A DNA stretch of 64,000 nt from Pseudorasbora parva. Lineage: Eukaryota > Chordata > Actinopteri > Cypriniformes > Gobionidae. Positions 21,403-33,858 of this stretch are shown piece by piece (position 1 is the first letter of the stretch; each line of letters starts with the position of its first letter). The stretch lies in assembly GCF_024679245.1 (NCBI RefSeq), contig NC_090175.1, positions 55,025,449-55,089,448 on the forward strand. Reading direction: 5' to 3'. A program made the translations under genes and the position numbers. The notes under the pieces are model-generated. The model was not told the origin of the DNA. It saw only the letters and a program-made list of their open reading frames with translations, and made no database searches.

Positions 21403-22578
21403 AGGGGGGGGGGGGGGGTGAAACACTCAGTTTCAGTCAATCTCATGTCAATCTTGAGTACCTATAGAGTAGTATTGCATCCTTCATATCTCCGAAAAGT
21501 CTTTAGTTTTATTATATTTATAAAAGAAATATGGGCTGTACCGAGTCTTTCCGGAAAAAAACGAGCGCCTGGAGGCGTATCGTGTGGGCGGAGCTAAAGA
21601 ATGACGAGCGCGAACAAAGCGGTGACGTCCTCAAGCGTGGAGAAGCCCATGGCTATCTCAGCTAATAGATATGATCCAGAATCAAATTTGGAGATTGAAA
21701 TAAATTGAACAGGAGAAACAGCAGCAGCAGGACGTCCGTCTCTGTGGTATGGACTGTATTTAGTGGCCTGTCAACATTTGTGTGTCTTTACTCCCTGTTT
21801 ATGAGGACATGATTCGGTTTATGGACTATTGTATGCGACTAAACCTTAGCAGTAGCAAGCAAAACGGTTTTGCATGTCAGACTAGTGTAACGTTATACAG
21901 AGAACAGCAATGGAGTAACCGTTAGCGCATTTGAATGACGAAGCACGCGATCGTGTCGTTTACTGATGTTTACTCACGCGACGATAGCCGACAGCACAGA
22001 CATTTGAAGCAGTTTTACTCACCGGCTGCTTCCAAAGCAGGACCGAACCTTTATCGCTGGGACCGCTCCGTCAAAAACACACTTCTTTGGTATGATTTGG
22101 TGAAGTCCTGTGACAGCAGTGGCGTGTAAATCCCCTTTGCGACGCGACTGAAGCGATGTTGTGAAGCTTCCCGTCATTTCTGCGTTCAAATCGGTTCAAA
22201 TGCAGCGCTGCCTTCCCGGAATGCTGTGCTGAAGCGTTGAAGTCGCTCGACGTCACCCATAGGAATAAAGTGGAGCGCGGCGTGGAGTGTTTATGGGTGT
22301 GCATGTCCTCTCTCGCTCTAGTCACGCGCGCGGACCCTACCAGGAGAAGAGCCGTACGGCCCATACAAGGACCTTCAGCTCTATTAACGTCAAGCCGAGC
22401 CATACTCGAAAAAAACTCTCCGAAACCGGAAGGAGTATTTTTAACACAGAAATACTCCATCAAACGTCCAACATTAGTTTTTGAAACTTTGACTATGTTT
22501 AGGATGGGAATCCAAGTCTTTAACAGTGTAAAAAGCTCAGTATGCATGAAACAGCACCCCCCCCCCCCCCCCCCCCCC
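21403..22578 (-). mobile_element. TTAA-flanked THAP-type transposon relic, copy in unit B
   Basis: TTAA at 21399-21402 and 22579-22582 flank poly-G and poly-C ends; 1,176 bp. The - strand has the same KKCVFD/GAVPAIKV deletion junction as copy A (about 22,030-22,090). On the + strand, 21,670-21,760 is a decayed version of the acidic exon kept intact in copy C. Unit C retains the empty site (GCTTAAAAAAAGATG near 37,639). Confidence 0.8.
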
Positions 22579-22582
22579 TTAA

Positions 22583-23445
22583 AAAAAGATGAAAGAAGAA
22601 TTTTGGCACTCAAGCGTTTAGACCAAAGGCAGCTGCTTCCGTCAGAGAAAGACTTCTTTTTCTTTTCTTGCACTATGACAGAATAATGGCTAACTATGAG
22701 GGCTTGTGTGGCGTTCCTCAGCGGAGTGGTTCACAGTTAGTATCAAAACTTGTATAAAAACATCATCCTACAAAAGAAAGGTTGAAGTGCGGTACAAACG
22801 CTCAGAAAGGCAGCGTGTGCCGTAGTCTCAGGCCAGCACCTCAAACATTACAAATCCAGCTTGTGCATAGACCGGGACGCCCGGGTCACTTTACCCCAAA
22901 GGGAAAAAAGTGCTTTTTATTTTGCATCGAAGCATGAAAGCTTGTTTCTCACAATTCTGACCCATTGCAAGTCCACATCTCAAATTTCGGAGAGTTTTTC
23001 TTAGAATTGTGAGATATAAAGTTACAATTGTGAGGAAATATATATATCACGCAATTCTAAGAAAAAGTCCCAATTAGGCCTGCCTTCTTAATGTTGATAT
23101 TCAGTGGCAGAAACAAGCTTCCTTTCTGTGAAAATTCAGAAACATTTGATAATTTTACATTAAAAATCAGTAGTAGCCTATTAGTTAAATAATGTTCTTA
23201 CATAATAATGATATTAGTAGCCTAGCCTACATTTTCATATTGTAGGCTATAGTGTATTATGTTTTTAATATTTTAAAAATACAAATATTGTAGACCTAAC
23301 ATTTCTATATTAGTACTAATAAATAATGTATTTAAAAGTGTAGGCTACTTTACCATCTGCTTGTGTTTTTGTTGCACTTTGATGCTCAGTTTCTTTGATC
23401 TAACGTTGATCTGACTTCTCATATAGACCGGTAATTGTGGCGAAC
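22583..23445 (+). other. unit B spacer
   Basis: Aligns with 37,640-38,170 in unit C almost base for base at its start. No domain-bearing ORF. It leads into the short minisatellite remnant. Confidence 0.5.
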
Positions 23446-23524
23446 TAGTTGACGAAATATCTGTGTATTTATTATGTTGACGAAACATCTGTGTATTTAT
23501 TATGTTGACGAAACATCTGTGTAT
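23446..23524. repeat. three-copy remnant of the 28-bp minisatellite
   Basis: About three units with GTTGACGAAA + CATCTGTGTA cores, at the B/C junction paralogous to the large array at 9,553. Confidence 0.9.
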
Positions 23525-24720
23525 AAATTTGGTACACTGATAGAGGTCAGTACCAATAGTAACCAGACCAATTTTGGAGTCTCTAAACCATTCCCTGTAG
23601 CGCCACCAACTGTCCAAAGTTTTACTCATGTTTATGCTAATAACTTTTGAACCATAAGGGCTAGAAACAAAATTATTTCCTCTGATTCCTTGGCTTAAGC
23701 AGATTCGATTCCTCTCTTAGGTCTGATTTACACGAAAATTGAACCAGATCATCCTCATACCATGCTGACAAAAGTTATGGAATTAAAGTTGATTCGTCAA
23801 ATTGTTTTTGATAACCGCGTGAACAAATTTTAAGTAGCACTTGTGAAAACACACTAAAGGCTATATCTCCACAAAGCTTTATCGTATTCAAACCAAACTT
23901 GGTACGTGTCATCACAAGCATTACCTGAGGCAACCTGCAGCGTTTCCTACTGGTCCGGAGATAGGAAAAATGGCTATTTTGGCTTATAACTTCTGAATCG
24001 TTTATCTAAAAATCAACATTTTACCATGTCGGCCATTTTGGCCGTCGGCTATTTTGAATAATGTTCGAAAATGCTGTATTTTACCAATGCATGAACAGAT
24101 TGTTACAAAACTTGGAATGGGTCATCACCACGATGCCGTGAAGTAGCCTGAGAAGTTTTCTTCAAACGCTTAAAACTTTGAGTGTCGTTGACATATTTTG
24201 ATGGGACTTTTTTGGTCTCCTTAATCCTTGCAGAGTGCAACGGTACCAGATTTACCAGGTTTTGATGTACGGTTTGTGCAGCGTGGTTAATAAGAGCTTA
24301 TAAAAATTAGCTGATATCTTCGAAACCGCTAGTCCGATCGAGACAAAACCAGCGTCAGAAAATCGAAAACATAGATTGATAGCTAAATGCTAATGCCCAA
24401 ATCCCAAAATATTGATAGTAAGGGGTAGTAAAATCCAATCAAAGTCAAATGTCAGTCATTTTTTTGTGGTTTTTTTTCACATAAATGTCTATAACTCCAA
24501 AATGAAATGAGATATTTTCACCAAAATTTACACATATCTATGGGATCACTCTGAGGACACACAAAAAAAATGGTATGACTGTGCCTCTTGGTGGCGCTAT
24601 AATTATACAAAACATGTAATTGAGTCTATATAACTCAATTGTATTAATGTGGGGTTTCAACATTTTTGCTTAAAAATTGTCTCCAAATGTCTTTACTCAT
24701 TTGTGCAGTTGTTCTGCTTG
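23525..24720. repeat. dispersed fish repeat inserted in the minisatellite remnant
   Basis: A 1.2-kb stretch with no ORF, containing phrases typical of a common cyprinid non-coding repeat (AACTTTTGAACCATAAGG, TGGTGGCGCTATAATTATAC). It separates the minisatellite remnant from the start of unit C. Confidence 0.5.
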
Positions 24721-24734
24721 CAGCTGTATTTATG

Positions 24735-24853
24735 TCGGTGATTTCTACTGTTTGAAATACAAACTGAAAGTATATTCAAGCCCCGCCCATCGCCACGTCA
24801 TCGTTTCCTAATTTGGAAGGCGGAAGTTGCTTCTGAGTGAACCGGTGAAGTTC
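24735..24853 (+). promoter_or_regulatory. upstream half of the ggact C promoter block
   Basis: Matches 13,286-13,390 up to GTGAAGTTC, where a roughly 1-kb insertion begins. The matching downstream half resumes at 25,841. Confidence 0.45.
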
Positions 24854-25840
24854 GGGTTCTTTCAAGCGGCAACCTCCCGCGATCTCTCTTGAAGCCAATA
24901 CGGAAGTAATGTAAACTGCAATTCCTCAACTGGCCACTAGGGACAGGTTCCAGAACGGAGTAGAATCTCATTGAGCCCCATGTTAAAATTCTCAACTTTA
25001 AAGCAGAAAAAAACTAGCCTGACAAACCAGACCCACATCAAGATGTTTGGTCTGTAAACTCACCATTGACAGCTCAATCCGAGGGGCGGATAAACGGCTG
25101 TCTTTCAAACTCCCTCTGCACGCGATAGGATAGCGCTACAACCAACCAGAGCAACGAAGGTGAAAGAGAGCTTGTTGATAGATTAAACATTCGCCGTATC
25201 CGGTCGGCTAAACTCCGAACACATCTTCCCTTTTTAAGAATGACTTCAGTGCTGTTCTTTGTTCTTTTCTAAGAGAAAAGCTTAACAAGTCTTCCAGAGT
25301 CGCGGTCAAAGCTGATTCGAAAGACCGCCGTTCGCCAGTTTCTGTGAAGCACCTCGGGCGTGGCATTATGGCCCCGCCCAACGACTCTATACACGATGTG
25401 ATTGGCCCGTCCAGATTGTGAGGAATACAGCTCAGAAGGGTATTGAGAGTTCCTAGACACTTGCGGTCAGAATAAATTTGCTGCCGCTAGGGTGCGTCTA
25501 GATTTCTAGGCTAGAAACATGTTTACAGCCTGGTACAAATTGTGGTTTTGGCCTATAAGGCTAATTTTGATCTTCAAGACAACTGTGAGGGGGGTAAAAA
25601 AAATGTATAACTCATTCGTTTACGTTTTATAAAGCCTTAAAGTTCTGCATAATTAAGGGCGTGGTTACAAGTGGATAGCCATTTATGTGCCGTCTATAGT
25701 CATTGCGTCACCTCAGCTCCGCGCTCACCCCGCCTTTTTGCCCATTTTCTATTTTCCGGAAGTGACACGCGATGACTCGCTCGCAAGATGGCACCGCCCA
25801 CCTACGTCCATATTTTGTTTACAGTCTGTGAGTTCATTCC
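24854..25840. mobile_element. insertion splitting the ggact C promoter/5' UTR
   Basis: A copy of the roughly 480-bp dispersed element also seen at about 6,540-7,060 and 36,640-37,120, itself interrupted by a CTAG-ended MITE (25,014-25,514). Unit B is uninterrupted at this point. Confidence 0.7.
25014..25514. mobile_element. CTAGCCTGAC-ended MITE
   Basis: Ends CTAGCCT...AGGCTAG. About 500 bp, no transposase. A close relative lies at 48,977-49,597 in a farp1 intron. Confidence 0.75.
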
Positions 25841-25906
25841 GTTCATTCAGCTGATAACTGTTTCTCTGACCGGTTTTTAAAGAAAATCACCGTTTGACCT
25901 GCAGGA

Positions 25907-25930
25907 ATGAAAGGATTACTTATATTTTTG
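25907..25930 (+). CDS. ggact: leader exon of ggact copy C
   Basis: Encodes MKGLLIFL with donor GTAAGACA at 25931. The preceding 5' UTR (TTCATTCAGCTGATAACTG...GACCTGCAGGA) is conserved with unit B. Joins in phase 0 to the exon at 33859. Confidence 0.7.
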
Positions 25931-28180
25931 GTAAGACATTTTCTTCTCGTTTTGATGATTGTGGAATGGAGAAGTAGATTAGCCTAAGTGTTTACATGAG
26001 ATTAGGGTTAGGGTTAGGTTAGTTGACCGTTACATTCAGTCAACACCATTATCGAGCGACTCTATCATCATTTTATAATGATTGTTCATTTTTCATCTAA
26101 ACTGCGGTAATGGCTGATCATCTTCAGTTTTTAATGGAGATAAATGACAATTTAGTGTCCATAATACAGTATAAATGTCATTTTTATTATGCTTTTATTA
26201 TGTTATCAACAATATTTGACCAGAAAATTGGACATTTTCTCAGAAATTAATGATGATAATCTATCGAATTTTCACCCCATATCAGTCTCCCTTTCCTTGC
26301 TAAAAATTTAGAAGCGGGTTGTTGCTTCTCAGTTTATTTCTCATTTAACTGGGAAAAAAGTCTCCTTTGTATCTCAGCAGGTTTATTGTTTCAAGAAGAG
26401 GTAACTTAAATAGTTTCAGTGTCGCGCGAATTTATGCCTAACGTAAACTTCAATTGTTTGTTGAATTTCGTATTTATTAGTTTGCAAGTTTTGTGCAGTC
26501 GTACCTGGCTGAAAGATTGCAGAAATTAAGCAAACTTCTACTAGTATTTATTTATTTTTTCTTTTCCTTTGTACTTTAACACGGTCTTTTATTAATTGTT
26601 ATCATTTGTTCATAAAACTGCATACATTTATTTGTGGATTGTGATTGTTCTGTGTTTTGTAAAGTTTTTAAAATGATCTCAAATTACTTAAAACCACACA
26701 CAAGCATGAACGTGTTGCTTTAATAGGTGCAATTTGAATTAAAAATGTCATGAGGAAAGTCTGCCTGTTTTGTAATAGGCCAATAATACTGTTTAAAGGT
26801 CTGTATTTTTATGTTCACCAAGGCTGCATTTAGCCTACCTGATAATAATAATAATTTTGTGAAATATTTTTACCAACTTTTTTTTTAAAGTCTTGTGATG
26901 GCAGAGCTCCATTCCTCAGTGCCACTGATTCTTCTGAAATCATTCTAATTCACAGATGCTCTGCTCAAGAAACATTTATTATTATTATGCAAATGGTTTT
27001 CTGTATTCTTTATGAATATAAAGTTCAGAAGAACAGCATTTATTTGAAATATAACTCATTTGTAGCATTGTCTCTTTTTTTTCTTTTTACCAATACAATG
27101 CATTCTTGCAAACATTTTAATCATAGTGATTTCAAACTTTTGTCCTGCATATCTTAAAGTGATTATAAAAAGCAAAGTCAAGAATGTCATAAATGTTTCA
27201 ACACAGATTCAATAGTTTAAAGAAGTTTAATTTTTCAAGATTTAAAGTCAATAGTGCTTCTAATTAAGCCCAGTTAAGAACCTGCTGATGAGACACCCCT
27301 GCCTTCACCAAAAAGGCTTAAGCTTTTAACTGAAAGTATATCTTAAAATATGTCAGTGCCATTGTTTTGTCTCAAGATTCAACCATTAATGTGTTTTATA
27401 TTTATATGCTTATATGTTTAATTTAATTATTAAGGCAACATTAAGGTATGTTTAATGTTAAAGGTAAATATCCTAATTTAACTAAGGCTTGCTTAATCTA
27501 AACCCTGAGTGAATCTGGGCCTTTATGACTCATAGATGAGTGTTTGTTGTGAATCAGAATAGATCATGTAGGTTTAAATGTTCACCATTGTGTATCATCC
27601 AGGCACACAATGTGACACATGGTCAAAGAAATTGCAGATGACTGAGAGTAAAATCAGTATGTTGCAAAATGTTGATTAGTTCACTGATATGGCTGTGGAT
27701 GTTATTTCAGTCATCACGAAGTGAATGACTGAATTCAGTCAGGGACGACTGCACAAAACGTGCAAATAATTAAAACTTTTCTGAAACGAAGAATAAGCAT
27801 AACCTCGCGCTGAAACTATTACCTTTTTTGAGATAATCCATTAAACCTGCTGAGTAACAAAGGTGCATGAACTAAAATTCCACACTAATATTCAGTTCCA
27901 CACGCATGTCCGGGAAACTCATGAATATTCATGTGAGCTCTGCCCACTGAAACAGAAAATCTCAGAAACCAAAAATCTTGTAACACCAGTTCATTGGTTA
28001 AAATAGCAATTTTCTCATGATTTACAAATTGGAAACATTTGAAATATTGTAAGATTAATTGAACAAAATATATAATACTGGCAAAGTGGTTTTTGGATAT
28101 TTTCCTGAAAAAACGATACATAGTGCACCTTTAATTGGTTTGGTACCTCATTGATCATAAGCAGTTTATTGCCATGGTCA
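25931..28180. other. intron of ggact C, no gene seen
   Basis: Starts with intron sequence shared with A and B (to about 26,300). The part 26,811-27,100 (CACCAAGGCTGCATTT ... CTCAAGAAACATTTATTAT) is a dispersed repeat with a relative at 30,445-30,660. The rest is AT-rich without signals. Confidence 0.5.
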
Positions 28181-28183
28181 GGG

Positions 28184-29320
28184 ATTGATTTAGGCCTGAG
28201 GTCGCTGTTGTGCAGTCTGGAGTTCCTGGTTTTTTGCTTTTTAACATTTATATTTTTCCACTAGGTCAGCTTTTGAGACCTCTTGGTCTAATATTTCATT
28301 TTTATGCAGACGACAAAAAATGAAGATCTACATACACTTAAAATGGTAGTGGCTCAGTGGTTCATGTAGGTTGTCTACAAACCAAAAGGTTGGTGGTTCG
28401 ATCCCTGGTTCCACCTGAATAAGTGTCGAAGTGTCCATGAGTAAGACACCGAACCCCAGCTGCTCCCGATGAGCTGGATGGCGCCTTACATGGCTGACAT
28501 CGCCGTCGGTGTATGAATGGGTGAATGTGAGGCAAAAATGTAAAGCGCTTTGGATGGCCATAGGGTCTATTGAAAGCGCTATATAAATGCAGTCCATTTA
28601 CCATAAAACCTAATGAAATTGTGCCTGTAGATTTTTCTTTCTAAATATATTTCTAAGATAAACGAATGGATGTCTCAGTTTTTGATGTTTTAACAGAGAG
28701 AAGACTGAGATTATACTCATTGGTTGACCCCATCAACTACGTAATCAAAATGTGAAGAATTAGGGGGTGATCTTTGATGCAAATCTAACATTTGAGCCAC
28801 ATGTTAAAAATACAGTTAAAACATATTTTCATCTAAGAAATATTGCCAGATTATGTCCAATGATTTCTTCTTCTGAGGATTAACCCTTTCGTGTTTAACC
28901 GTATTGATTATCGTAATGCCTTGTTGGCCGGGGTGTCAAAAGCTCCCCTAAACAAACTGCAGCTAGTTCAGAATTGGGCTTCTAGAATCCTTGCAAGAAC
29001 TAGGATGAGAGATCACATCACTCCTATTTTGAAGTCTTTGCATTGGCTCCCTGTTAAGTTTAGAGTTTATTTTAAAATATTGATGGTTACTTACAAGGTT
29101 TTGCATGGGTTTTTACTGCAATATCTATCTGACCTTTTAATTCCCTATACTCCGACGCATAATCTTTGTTCATATGAAACTGGTCTTTTAGTTGTTCTGA
29201 AAACTGATGGGTGATAGCACTTTTTCTTCATTAGCTCTAAAATTATGCAAATCGTTTGTGATTGTGATAAGGCAAACTCAATCTCTTTGCGTTTTTTAAT
29301 TGCGCCTTTTTTAAGGTAGC
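28184..29320 (+). mobile_element. L2-like LINE fragment (unit C)
   Basis: Starts at the same place as the L2 pieces in unit B (TTTAGGCCTGAGGTCGCTGT). The RT motif region is degraded. The C-terminal part is a good match to L2 ORF2: FNRIDYRNALLAGVSKAPLN, LQLVQNWASRILARTRMRDH, ITPILKSLHWLPVKFRVYFK, YLSDLLIPYTP (28,891-29,170). Interrupted by a SINE. Confidence 0.85.
28344..28604 (+). mobile_element. tRNA-derived SINE nested in the L2 fragment
   Basis: Head TGGTAGTGGCTCAGTGGTTC (A-box-like) and GGTTCGATCC (Pol III B box) near 28,396; tail AAGCGCTATATAAATGCAGT. Flanked by AAAA on both sides. The uninterrupted L2 in unit B reads CACTTAAAACCTAATG at this point (16,238), giving the empty site. Not a functional tRNA. 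Confidence 0.85.
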
Positions 29321-29892
29321 TTTTAATCGAACATTTGTTTTAGTTTTATATAGGTTTTGATTTCATATTATTCATTTTTCTTTTCTTCTCGTTGTTTATT
29401 TTTCTCTTGTTACTTTCTTATCTGTTTCTCTAAAATGCCCCTGCCCATGACTGCTACAGACTCTGTCCTGTATTTGACATTTTAACCCTCTGGACCCTAA
29501 AGCAATTTTGTGGCCCTGAAGACGTTTGACATGCTCTGACATTTTTGTTTTAAGCATATTAATGGCTAAAGTCTGATTACACTGTATTCAGCACAAACAG
29601 GACCACAGTAATATATGTGAGCAACATGTATACAAGTTTGTAGTTTTAAGAAAATAATGTGTATGTATAGTTTTTAAAAAAACTAAAATGTTAAATCACT
29701 GAAATATGGTCATCTAACACACTTTAATCATTGGATGTTGTTGCCTAGAGTTTTTTCTTCAAAACAATGTGAACCATTTTGATCACTCATTAATACAAAA
29801 CAATATAGTCATATAACTTTTGTATGACACTTATTGTCAGAATAGCTGTATACGGGAAAGGTGTGGATCATCATGAATAATGCTGTGATTAT

Positions 29893-30335
29893 TCGACCCG
29901 GGACGAGCGCTGTGTGAACAAAAGCCAAAACTAATGCCGCAACGTGTATGTAGTTATCGTGCGACTCCTAGAGCTTGTTTTTTCAATAATACAACCCTGC
30001 AGTGCCAGAAGAGCTCATCGGTGTTTTAAACGCAGAGAGTGTTCGTATACAAAAGAAACTAAAATTAAACAAGCAGAAATGTGTGCAAACTGGACACAAG
30101 TCGAGACCACGGAGCTCCTTACTATCCGCGCTGAAGCTAAGATCGCTCGCCGTTATACGTCACATCAGGATGTCACGTGTCAACTCGACCCGGGACCGTT
30201 ACGGGTTGTGTGTGAAAAGTGCACATATTACGGTATTTCGCTGGCAGTGAGAATGGACCAAATCTAGCGGCCCGGGAACAAATGCCGGGTCGCATTATCC
30301 GTGTATTTGCCGGAATCGCAGTGTGAAAGGGGCTT
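29893..30335 (+). mobile_element. DNA-transposon remnant with Myb/SANT-like peptide
   Basis: Between ends ACCCGGGACGAGCGCTGTGT and CGCAGTGTGAAAGGGGC. It encodes CANWTQVETTELLTIRAEAK, which resembles the trihelix protein of PIF/Harbinger elements (W...ET..LL.IRAE). Only a fragment remains. Confidence 0.55.
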
Positions 30336-30339
30336 TAAT

Positions 30340-31277
30340 GATTGAATGGATTGTTTGAAGCTTATCCACATCATGTTTAAATTAAAAGAAGTAATCTGAC
30401 TTTACATTTTCTTTACATAAAGACTTTAGATCTATAGTACCATTCAAAAGTTTTAGATGTGTATGTAAAAAAAGGACCTTGCTCACCAAGGCTGGATTTA
30501 TTTGATCCAAAATCACAGTAAAAACATTCATATTGTGAAATATATATTTTTACAATTTAAAATAAATGTTTTGAATATATAGTGAAGTGTATTGTATTCC
30601 TGTCATGTGATCAAAGCTGAATGTATCATCATTACTCGACTCCTCAGTGTCACAAAAAAATTTTTTTTTTTGTTTAAAAAATAAAACCACAACAAAAAAC
30701 TAAACTCTTACTCAACACAAACTTTTGAATAGTTGTGTATACTTGGATTTACAAATGAAAACAACACGCAGAGCAGTGGTAAAAAACTAAACAAAATACA
30801 GTGCAAAAGAGACATTCAGGGCAAAGGGCAAAAACGAATTAGTTGAAAACAAATTAGCCTCGTGTGTGTCGCGTGTCTACATTTAAAATGACGAACTTGA
30901 GTGCATAAAACACAACATAAAATGGTGGTCGAAATTGTTCCTACCCCTGGTAATTATGATCAAATATGGCTGTAAAAAAATTATTTGCATTGTTTATTGA
31001 TGTTTTATTTTAAAAATTCACAAAAATAAAACGTTTCATTTAAGTAAAATAATTGAAAATAGGGGGTAAATCACATTGAAATAAAATAAATGCTTTTCTC
31101 CAAAACACAATGACCACATAGATTGTTTTATGAGTAAAGCATCTCTGAAGTATGTTCCCATTAATATTTACATTTTTAGCACACCAAGGTGACTAGGAAC
31201 ATGAAATTGTCCAGCTATGATGATGCATTGTTCCACGGGAGATATAAATATGAGGAAATTCAATGGCCAAATTCCCT
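30340..31277. other. AT-rich intron sequence, no gene
   Basis: Holds one copy of a dispersed cyprinid-type repeat (30,445-30,660, CTCACCAAGGCTGGATTTAT) and otherwise featureless AT-rich DNA. Confidence 0.5.
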
Positions 31278-32490
31278 TAAAGGTGCCCTAGAATGATTTG
31301 AAACAATATGTTAAATTGTTCTCTGGTATCTACATAGAGGGTATGTGGCTTATTTAAGGGCAAAAATTGTCCAGATACAGTTTTACAGGACCATTTAAAT
31401 ATTTAACCCATTTAAATCACCCATTTTTACAACCCTATAAATTGTCCCCAGGATGTAATGCTCTGTTTTTGCCTTATTTGGAAGAGTCATGAATATTAAT
31501 GTTGAGCTCTGCTCTGATTGGCTTATTTCAGCAGCTCACAGTAGTTCAGTAAAGCGGCTCGTGAGTCCTGACAGAACACAGACCGACTGAATGACACTTT
31601 TAGCAGAACATCTCAAATGGAGATTGATAAAATGCAGCTTACTTGTTTATTGATGTTTTCAGATCATCTGCACGTGCGATAGAGAGAGAGCTCTTGTGCA
31701 TATGGTTGCCAGATTGTACATGTTTATGTAAAACAGCGGATAGTATTCTTTTCACAGAAAGCTCTGTTTGGGGGATTTAAATGACTGAAATCTGGCAAGC
31801 ACAAATCCTCTCCTTTCCCTCCGACAAAACTAAAACCAGTGATTTTTTTAAGTTTTTATTTTTTAAACTACATTTTAGACTCTTCTTTTTTCGTCAACAA
31901 TATTGCATGTTTATATAACGTTAGTCACAATGTAGGCTACACAGTGACTGTGGTGTACTCTTAAATACAAGCATGCAAAAACATAATACTTAAGTTATCA
32001 AAAATATAAATATATATATTTTTACAAAATGAATAGCCTTGTCAAATGACTGTCGTTTTAACTTATATGGTGGAAAAGGTGACGTTTGCTAGAAGGATCG
32101 AGTGAACGATCTGTAAGCAACGTATCTACGGTTGTATTTTGTAATACAAAATAATATTAACCCTTGTCATTAGACACACTATTTAGTTTTGTATGGTACT
32201 TGGTGTTTGCTATTTTTACTGTACTAACATATTGCGTTATCTAGACAATGCGGTCTCTCTAAGAAACTTTTATTTTAATCAGAAATTGTTTAAAAAGTCA
32301 ATAAGTGGATAAATCACTACTTACTGCTTGCAGGAATACAGTTGTAATTGCCACTTTCTTCAGTTTAAGACGTTGAGCGAAGCTTACTTGAAATGCCGAA
32401 CAAACAAGCGATTTTGAATTAAATTGTTGTGGTATCCGATTATAATAAACATCAACCATGACTGTTGACATTTTTTATCTGTGGAAGGGT
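31278..32490. repeat. repeat block shared with 2,441-3,650
   Basis: The C copy of the AAAGGTGCCCTAGAATG block. It lacks the long CT run of copy A. From about 32,495 it continues into some 500 bp absent from A. Confidence 0.65.
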
Positions 32491-33159
32491 AGAAAAGTCC
32501 TCACATCCCCTGCACAGCCTGGAACATGACGTGTGTCATGAGAGCTGCCGTTTTTGCTATCCTCCAGTGTCTTGTTTATCTGCAGTCCTGATGATTCGGC
32601 TGCGTCAGTTCCGCCTGACAATGACCATGTTCAGACATATGCAAATGTTGGGGGCTTGCATATAAATGATCCCCAGCGATTACATCAACGGTGGCGTTGT
32701 TGAGAATCTCTTATTTTTCCGTGGTGTTTTTCATTCACAAGATTTTTGTTTGGGAGAGATTCAAGAAAAATCCTCTTTGCTCATCCAGAAAAAAATGCCA
32801 GAACATACTGTATTACACCTCAAGCTTTGTAAAGACAAATGTATGTATGACCAAAAATGATGGAGTATTTCAAGCTGATTTAAACTGTCATGAGGAAAAA
32901 TCCAGCAAAACATGCGGGCGCGTTCTATGCGCGTATCTTATATGTTGGCACAATATGACGTGAAAGAGAACTTAGTTTAATACTCACGGGACGCTGACAC
33001 ACAACTTTCTGTGCGCGTGCTTTGGGTGTGTGCTCACAAAACCATATTTCAGAAGTTTAGACTGATGGCTTTAAAGCGTGTTGAAGAAATGTTTATAATT
33101 TATGTTTGAGTTCACACAAGAAGTCAACATCTGTTTCTGCCATAATAAAACACCATAAG

Positions 33160-33540
33160 ACAGTGTCTTTTGAAACCCAGGGGGTAGGGACGGGAACCCT
33201 AGTTTGAGAGTTTTCCCTCATCAGAGGTGTCGGCTAATCTAAATTAGATCAAAGACCACGTATGTATGTGTGTGTGTTTCTCACTTTCCCCCTGTAGGTA
33301 CAGGGACCATTGCGTCCCATGACAAAAGGTTTGGGGGAGACATTTGTTTCACCTTGCCTCTTTACGGAAAAACACTACTGAGACACTGAGGGGTATAAAA
33401 GCTTCGGCCTTCTTTGTTTCCTCAGTTCACACTCGATGCAGGCATACTTGGTTGTATTGACTGTGGATTCATTCTTGCAAGGATTAAATCTTTATAAAGA
33501 CACGATTGACTAAGGTTTGTCTCTTATTCAGAAATGCAAC
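33160..33540 (+). mobile_element. possible solo LTR of an endogenous retrovirus-like element
   Basis: LTR-like order: TG start (TGTCTTTTGAAACCC), TATA box GGGGTATAAAAGCTTCGG near 33,390, a downstream region with ATTAAATC, and a CA near the end. No internal gag/pol nearby. Target duplication not identified, so the ends are approximate. Confidence 0.4.
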
Positions 33541-33858
33541 GGAGTTAATATAATTTTGCCTAAACAAACGCATCAGATCTTAAACTTTCATGATGATGAA
33601 GAACTGTAATGTCATTGTGCGATTAGAGATAATCCTCTAAACCAAACAGATGTTTATGATTTAGGGGGTATTTTAATACCCATAATGGGTCTGATTTATT
33701 TGCTAGAAATATCATGACATGTCTTTCATGTTTGGTTTATTTGTCTTCTCCACACACCACTGGGAAACCAGTCGGGAAAAAAAACAATTAATTTATAATA
33801 CATTTATAGATTGATTTATCATAATTGATCGTAATGAAGTGTCATCTTTCACCCACAG

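Noticed and set aside
22071..22686. Long ORFs on both strands as host genes
   Set aside because: They fall inside the TTAA-flanked transposon relic and its poly-C end; no complete domain.
26001..26022. Interstitial telomere repeat (TTAGGG-like words)
   Set aside because: Only about two and a half units (also near 13,551 and 15,749, by duplication); too short to mean a telomeric site.
28344..28604. A tRNA gene
   Set aside because: Only A/B-box-like parts of a SINE head; no tRNA cloverleaf, and it has a SINE tail.
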